This document shows, one piece after another, positions 61,326 to 64,000 of a stretch of 64,000 bases of DNA. Position 1 is the stretch's first letter. Each line of letters opens with the position of its first letter. The translations under genes and the position numbers were made by a program. The notes below the pieces were generated by a model. The model saw only the letters and a list, made by a program, of their open reading frames with translations. It did no database searches and was not told the origin of the DNA. The stretch is taken from the NCBI RefSeq assembly GCF_027492855.1, contig NZ_JAPUDY010000051.1, positions 124,001 through 188,000 of the forward strand, read 5' to 3'. The stretch comes from Acidovorax sp. (lineage in GTDB: Bacteria > Pseudomonadota > Gammaproteobacteria > Burkholderiales > Burkholderiaceae_C).

Positions 61326-61385
61326 CCGTTCACGCTGAGCTTGTCGAAGCGCTGCGCACGGCGTCGACAAGCTCAGCCCGAACGG
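61326..61385. repeat. Imperfect hairpin repeat of the GCTGAGCTTGTCGA type
   Basis: Left arm CCGTTCACGCTGAGCTTGTCGA pairs with the right arm TCGACAAGCTCAGCCCGAACGG over 22 bases with two mismatches; the loop holds AGCGCTGCGCACGGCG. The CTTCGACAAGCTCAG pattern is a common intergenic repeat in many proteobacteria and is unrelated to the AGCGCTT family. It lies in the 258-bp gap between CaiB and LysR. Confidence 0.65.
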
Positions 61386-61529
61386 TCTTGGGGGACTCGA
61401 AAAAGCATGAGCCCTTGGCGTATTGGCGCAAATGATGCGCACAGTCAGCCTGCCTGCAAAACGCTCATGCAACAGGCCACCATCGCAAACCGGCATGGCA
61501 AGCGGGTAGCTTGTTACCATCAATGCCCC

Positions 61530-62432
61530 ATGAAACTCGACCCCGTCTCCCTGCGCCTGTTCGTTGCCGTGATGGAAGAAAACACCATCGCCGCTGCCGC
61601 CGCGCGCGAGCACCTGGCGGCCTCGGCGGTAAGCCGCCGCCTGGCCGACCTGGAAGAGGCCCTGCGCGTCGCCCTGTTCACCCGCAGCAACAAGGGCACC
61701 GAGCCCACGGCGGCGGCCTTTGCGCTGCTGAACCTGGCGCGCGGCGTGCTCAACGACCTGGACGGCATCGCCACCCAGATGCGCGAATACGGCACCGGCG
61801 TGCGCGGCCATGTGCGCGTGGTGGCCAACATCTCGGCCATCACGCAGTTTTTGCCCGCCCAATTGCAGAGCTTTTTGGCGCAACACCCGCAGGTGGACGT
61901 GCGGCTGCAGGAGCAGATCAGCAGCGCGATCGCCCATTCGGTGGCCGAGAATGCGGCCGACGTGGGCATCTTGAACGAAGGCCACTACGGCGAGCGCGTG
62001 GCGCTGCTGCCTTACCGCACCGACGAGCTGGTGCTGGTGGTGCCCACCGGCCACGCGCTGGCGCGGCGCAAGTCCGTGCGGCTGGCCGACGCCCTGCCCT
62101 TTGACTTTGTGGGCGCACACCCCAACAGCGCCATCAACAACCAGTTGACCCGCGCGGCCTCCGAGGCGGGCCTGCCGCTGCGCCTGCGCATGCAGGTCAC
62201 CAGCTACGACGCGCTGTGCCTCATGGTCAACGCGGGCCTGGGCGTGGGCGTGTTGCCGCGCGGCAGCGCCGCGCTGTACCAGGGCACGCTCGCCATCCGC
62301 ACCATCACGCTGAACGAGCCCTGGGCGCAGCGGCGGCTGGCGCTGTGTGTGCGGTCCGAAGAATCGCTCTCCAGCGTCGCCCGGCTGCTGGTGGAGCACC
62401 TGCGCGCGCAGCCGCCGGTGCCGTCGCCATGA
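61530..62432 (+). CDS. LysR family transcriptional regulator
   Basis: A 300-residue regulator. The N-terminal helix-turn-helix is LDPVSLRLFVAVMEENTIAAAAAREHLAASAVSRRLADLEEAL; the C-terminal half is a substrate-binding fold starting VRGHVRVVANISAITQFLPAQ. The ATG at 61530 is chosen as the first that gives the usual LysR start. It is divergent from the CaiB-HMGL-Bug operon (258-bp gap), the likely target. It overlaps earP by 4 bp (ATGA), unusual because EarP has an unrelated housekeeping role. Confidence 0.93.
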   Translation: MKLDPVSLRLFVAVMEENTIAAAAAREHLAASAVSRRLADLEEALRVALFTRSNKGTEPTAAAFALLNLARGVLNDLDGIATQMREYGTGVRGHVRVVANISAITQFLPAQLQSFLAQHPQVDVRLQEQISSAIAHSVAENAADVGILNEGHYGERVALLPYRTDELVLVVPTGHALARRKSVRLADALPFDFVGAHPNSAINNQLTRAASEAGLPLRLRMQVTSYDALCLMVNAGLGVGVLPRGSAALYQGTLAIRTITLNEPWAQRRLALCVRSEESLSSVARLLVEHLRAQPPVPSP

Positions 62433-63592
62433 GCCACGCCCTTCCCGCCCTGCAATGGGACGTGTTCTGCCGCGTGATCGACAACTTTGGCGACATCGGC
62501 GTGTGCTGGCGCCTGGTGGCGCAACTGGCGGGGCAAGGCCAGCGCGTGCGCCTGTGGGTGGACGACGCCTCGGCCCTGGCCTGGATGGCGCCCACGGGCT
62601 GCCCCGGCGTGGAGTTGCGCGCCTGGGGATCGCCGCCGCCCGGCCCCCACGAGCCCGCGCCCGACGTGATGGTGGAGGCTTTCGGCTGCGAAATTGCTCC
62701 TGAATTCATAGCTTATAGCACTTACCAATCAAGCGCCAGAGGCCAAAATAACCCGAAACCCGTCTGGATCAACCTGGAATACCTGTCGGCAGAGGGCTAT
62801 GTGGAGCGCAACCACAAGCTGTCCTCGCTGCTCTCATCCGGCCCCGGCGCAGGCAGGACACGCTGGTTTTTTTACCCCGGCTTCACGCACAACACGGGCG
62901 GGCTGCTGCGGGAGCCCGATCTGATGGCCCGGCGCGAGGTATTTGACCGCACCGCCTGGCGCGCGGCGCACACAGCGGCTTACGGGCTGAGCGACGGCGA
63001 CAGCGACGGTAACGCAGGCCAGCGCTGGGTTTCGCTGTTCTGCTACGAACCCGCCGCCCTGCCCGAGCTGCTGCACCACGCCCAGGCGCAGCCCACACAG
63101 CTGCTGGTCACGCCGGGCCGCCCCGCGGCGGCGGTGCGGGCAGCGCTGGGTGGCAACGACATTGTTTTAGACAAAAACGGCCCCCAGCGCTTGTTGGATA
63201 ATCGTGAGCAGCTATCAATTTCATACCTACCCCACCGCCCGCAGCCCGCGTTTGACGAGATGCTGTGGGCCTGCGACTTGAACATGGTGCGTGGCGAGGA
63301 CTCGCTGGTGCGGGCGCTCTGGGCCGGGCAGGCGCTGGTGTGGCACATCTACCCACAACACGACAACGCCCACCACGACAAACTTTGGGCGTTTCTGGAC
63401 TGGCTGCAGGCCCCCGCGTCGCTGCGGCAGTTCCATGCCACCTGGAACGGGCTCAACGCCACGCCCCTGCAATGGCCCAGCGACGACACGCTGGCCGAAT
63501 GGGCCGCCTGCATCGCCGCCGCCCGTGCGCGCCTGCTGACGCAGGACAACCTCGTCGCACAGCTTTTGGGCTTTGTCGCCGAAAAACGGTAA
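62429..63592 (+). CDS. earP: EF-P arginine 32 rhamnosyltransferase EarP (with two in-frame repeat insertions)
   Basis: Transfers rhamnose from dTDP-rhamnose to Arg32 of EF-P, which lets EF-P relieve stalling at polyproline. The 387 residues contain the DUF2331 features: [22 protein letters not shown] (catalytic Asp), [37 protein letters not shown], and [38 protein letters not shown]. Residues ~92-107 ([16 protein letters not shown]) and ~248-266 are encoded by two copies of the dispersed repeat in opposite orientation, both kept in frame. efp follows. Confidence 0.93.
   Translation: MSHALPALQWDVFCRVIDNFGDIGVCWRLVAQLAGQGQRVRLWVDDASALAWMAPTGCPGVELRAWGSPPPGPHEPAPDVMVEAFGCEIAPEFIAYSTYQSSARGQNNPKPVWINLEYLSAEGYVERNHKLSSLLSSGPGAGRTRWFFYPGFTHNTGGLLREPDLMARREVFDRTAWRAAHTAAYGLSDGDSDGNAGQRWVSLFCYEPAALPELLHHAQAQPTQLLVTPGRPAAAVRAALGGNDIVLDKNGPQRLLDNREQLSISYLPHRPQPAFDEMLWACDLNMVRGEDSLVRALWAGQALVWHIYPQHDNAHHDKLWAFLDWLQAPASLRQFHATWNGLNATPLQWPSDDTLAEWAACIAAARARLLTQDNLVAQLLGFVAEKR
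62702..62749 (+). repeat. Dispersed short repeat, copy H, inside earP
   Basis: ATTCATAGCTTATAGCACTT then ACCAATCAAGCGCCAGAGGCCAAAAT. It is 48 bases, so it adds exactly 16 codons in frame. Compared with intergenic copies it has the AGC/GCACTT-ACCAATC-AAGCGCC core. Confidence 0.82.
63171..63226 (-). repeat. Dispersed short repeat, copy I, inside earP, opposite orientation
   Basis: Its reverse complement reads AAATTGATAGCTGCTCACGA then TTATCCAACAAGCGCTGGGG and CCGTTTTT, which matches the family consensus with a few changes. It is read through without a stop, as part of [22 protein letters not shown]. Confidence 0.82.
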
Positions 63593-63595
63593 AAT
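63566..63595 (+). promoter_or_regulatory. Possible promoter for efp
   Basis: TTGGGC (63566-63571) and TAAAAT (63590-63595) with an 18-bp spacer, overlapping the earP stop. The -10 is good but the -35 is weak. It would give an efp leader of about 155 nt. Confidence 0.4.
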
Positions 63596-63755
63596 CCGAG
63601 GCTTTGCGCAAAACAGGTGCGGCGCTTCAGTGCCCCCACACGCGCATTCCCGCCGCGGAACATGCATCGGCACGGCGCGCCTTCTGCCTTCCCCCAAGAG
63701 AAATCAGAAAGCCACCTGCCCGCGCGTTGAGCGGCCCCAACCCAAGCAACTCGCT

Positions 63756-64000
63756 ATGAAAATCGCTCAAGAAATCCGCGCCGGCAACGTCATCATGCAC
63801 GGCAAGGACCCCATGGTGGTCCTGAAGACCGAATACGCCCGTGGCGGCCGCGGCGCCGCCACCGTGCGCATGAAGCTCAAGAGCCTGATCGGCAACTTCG
63901 GCACCGAAAACGTGTTCAAGGCCGACGACAAGATCGACAACGTGATCCTGGACAAGAAGGAGTGCACCTACTCCTACTTCGCCGACCCCATGTACGTGTG
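63756..64000 (+). CDS. efp: Translation elongation factor P (partial, 3' end cut)
   Basis: Stimulates peptide bond formation at polyproline. The first 81 residues are visible, starting [22 protein letters not shown]. The tip of domain I has Arg at position 32 ([14 protein letters not shown]), the residue modified by EarP, instead of Lys34 used by EpmA. This agrees with the upstream earP. The C-terminal two domains lie outside the window. Confidence 0.95.
   Translation, partial: MKIAQEIRAGNVIMHGKDPMVVLKTEYARGGRGAATVRMKLKSLIGNFGTENVFKADDKIDNVILDKKECTYSYFADPMYV

Overview
The window is a 64 kb piece of a high-GC betaproteobacterial chromosome, most likely Acidovorax or a close relative in the Comamonadaceae. 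The evidence is the gene order rpsB-tsf-pyrH-frr-uppS-cdsA-dxr-rseP, an EarP/Arg32-type EF-P pair, a Bug-type tricarboxylate-transporter binding protein, and a short dispersed repeat (AGCGCTTATCCATCAAGCGC type) that I associate with this family. No prophage, CRISPR array or complete insertion sequence was seen. Both ends cut a gene: rseP on the left and efp on the right.

Layout. 0-7.2 kb (minus strand): translation and envelope operon, with a terminator-like hairpin between rpsB and tsf. 7.4-13.5 kb: amidase, DadA-like flavoprotein, bifunctional NAD(P)HX repair enzyme, AraC regulator, alpha/beta hydrolase. 13.6-19.3 kb: RNase R, two identical tRNA-Leu(CAG) genes and a large DUF349 protein with an Arg/Gly/Asp-rich segment. 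19.3-20.2 kb: about 960 bp without a gene but rich in hairpins. 20.2-34 kb: lytic transglycosylase, ZTP-riboswitch-controlled glyA, nrdR, aroC, a PAS-GAF-GGDEF-EAL protein, a CBS protein, metY with a hydrolase, DUF962, YihY, DUF2069, a D-2-hydroxyacid dehydrogenase type flavoprotein and a GNAT. A 271-bp element with 33-bp terminal inverted repeats and nested hairpins (31350-31620) sits at the 5' end of the yihY-like gene.

34-51 kb (minus strand): a 20-gene aryl-polyene (xanthomonadin-like) pigment operon. It is almost collinear with the E. coli ape genes: chain-length factor, acyltransferase, two ACPs, membrane protein, AMP-ligase fused to a dehydratase, glycosyltransferase, LpxL-like acyltransferase, thioesterase, LolA-like protein, MMPL exporter, an extra flavoenzyme with a halogenase WxWxIP motif, DUF3261 lipoprotein, KS, DH, KR, KS, two small secreted proteins and a dedicated Sfp-type phosphopantetheinyl transferase. 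Adjacent genes mostly overlap by ATGA or TGATG, so translation is probably coupled. The ligase would load an aryl acid onto ACP, the KS/KR/DH set would build the polyene, the acyl- and glycosyltransferases would anchor it to a lipid, and the LolA/MMPL/DUF3261 set would move it to the outer membrane.

51-64 kb: tRNA-His, PpiD, tRNA-Val, HU, a tartrate/D-malate dehydrogenase, pgsA, uvrC, then a small acid-catabolism module (Bug protein, HMG-CoA-lyase-like enzyme, CaiB CoA-transferase, divergent LysR regulator), earP and efp. Nine copies of the dispersed repeat are found; four are wholly intergenic, one lies inside dxr, two lie inside earP, and two form the 3' ends of the amidase and hydrolase genes.
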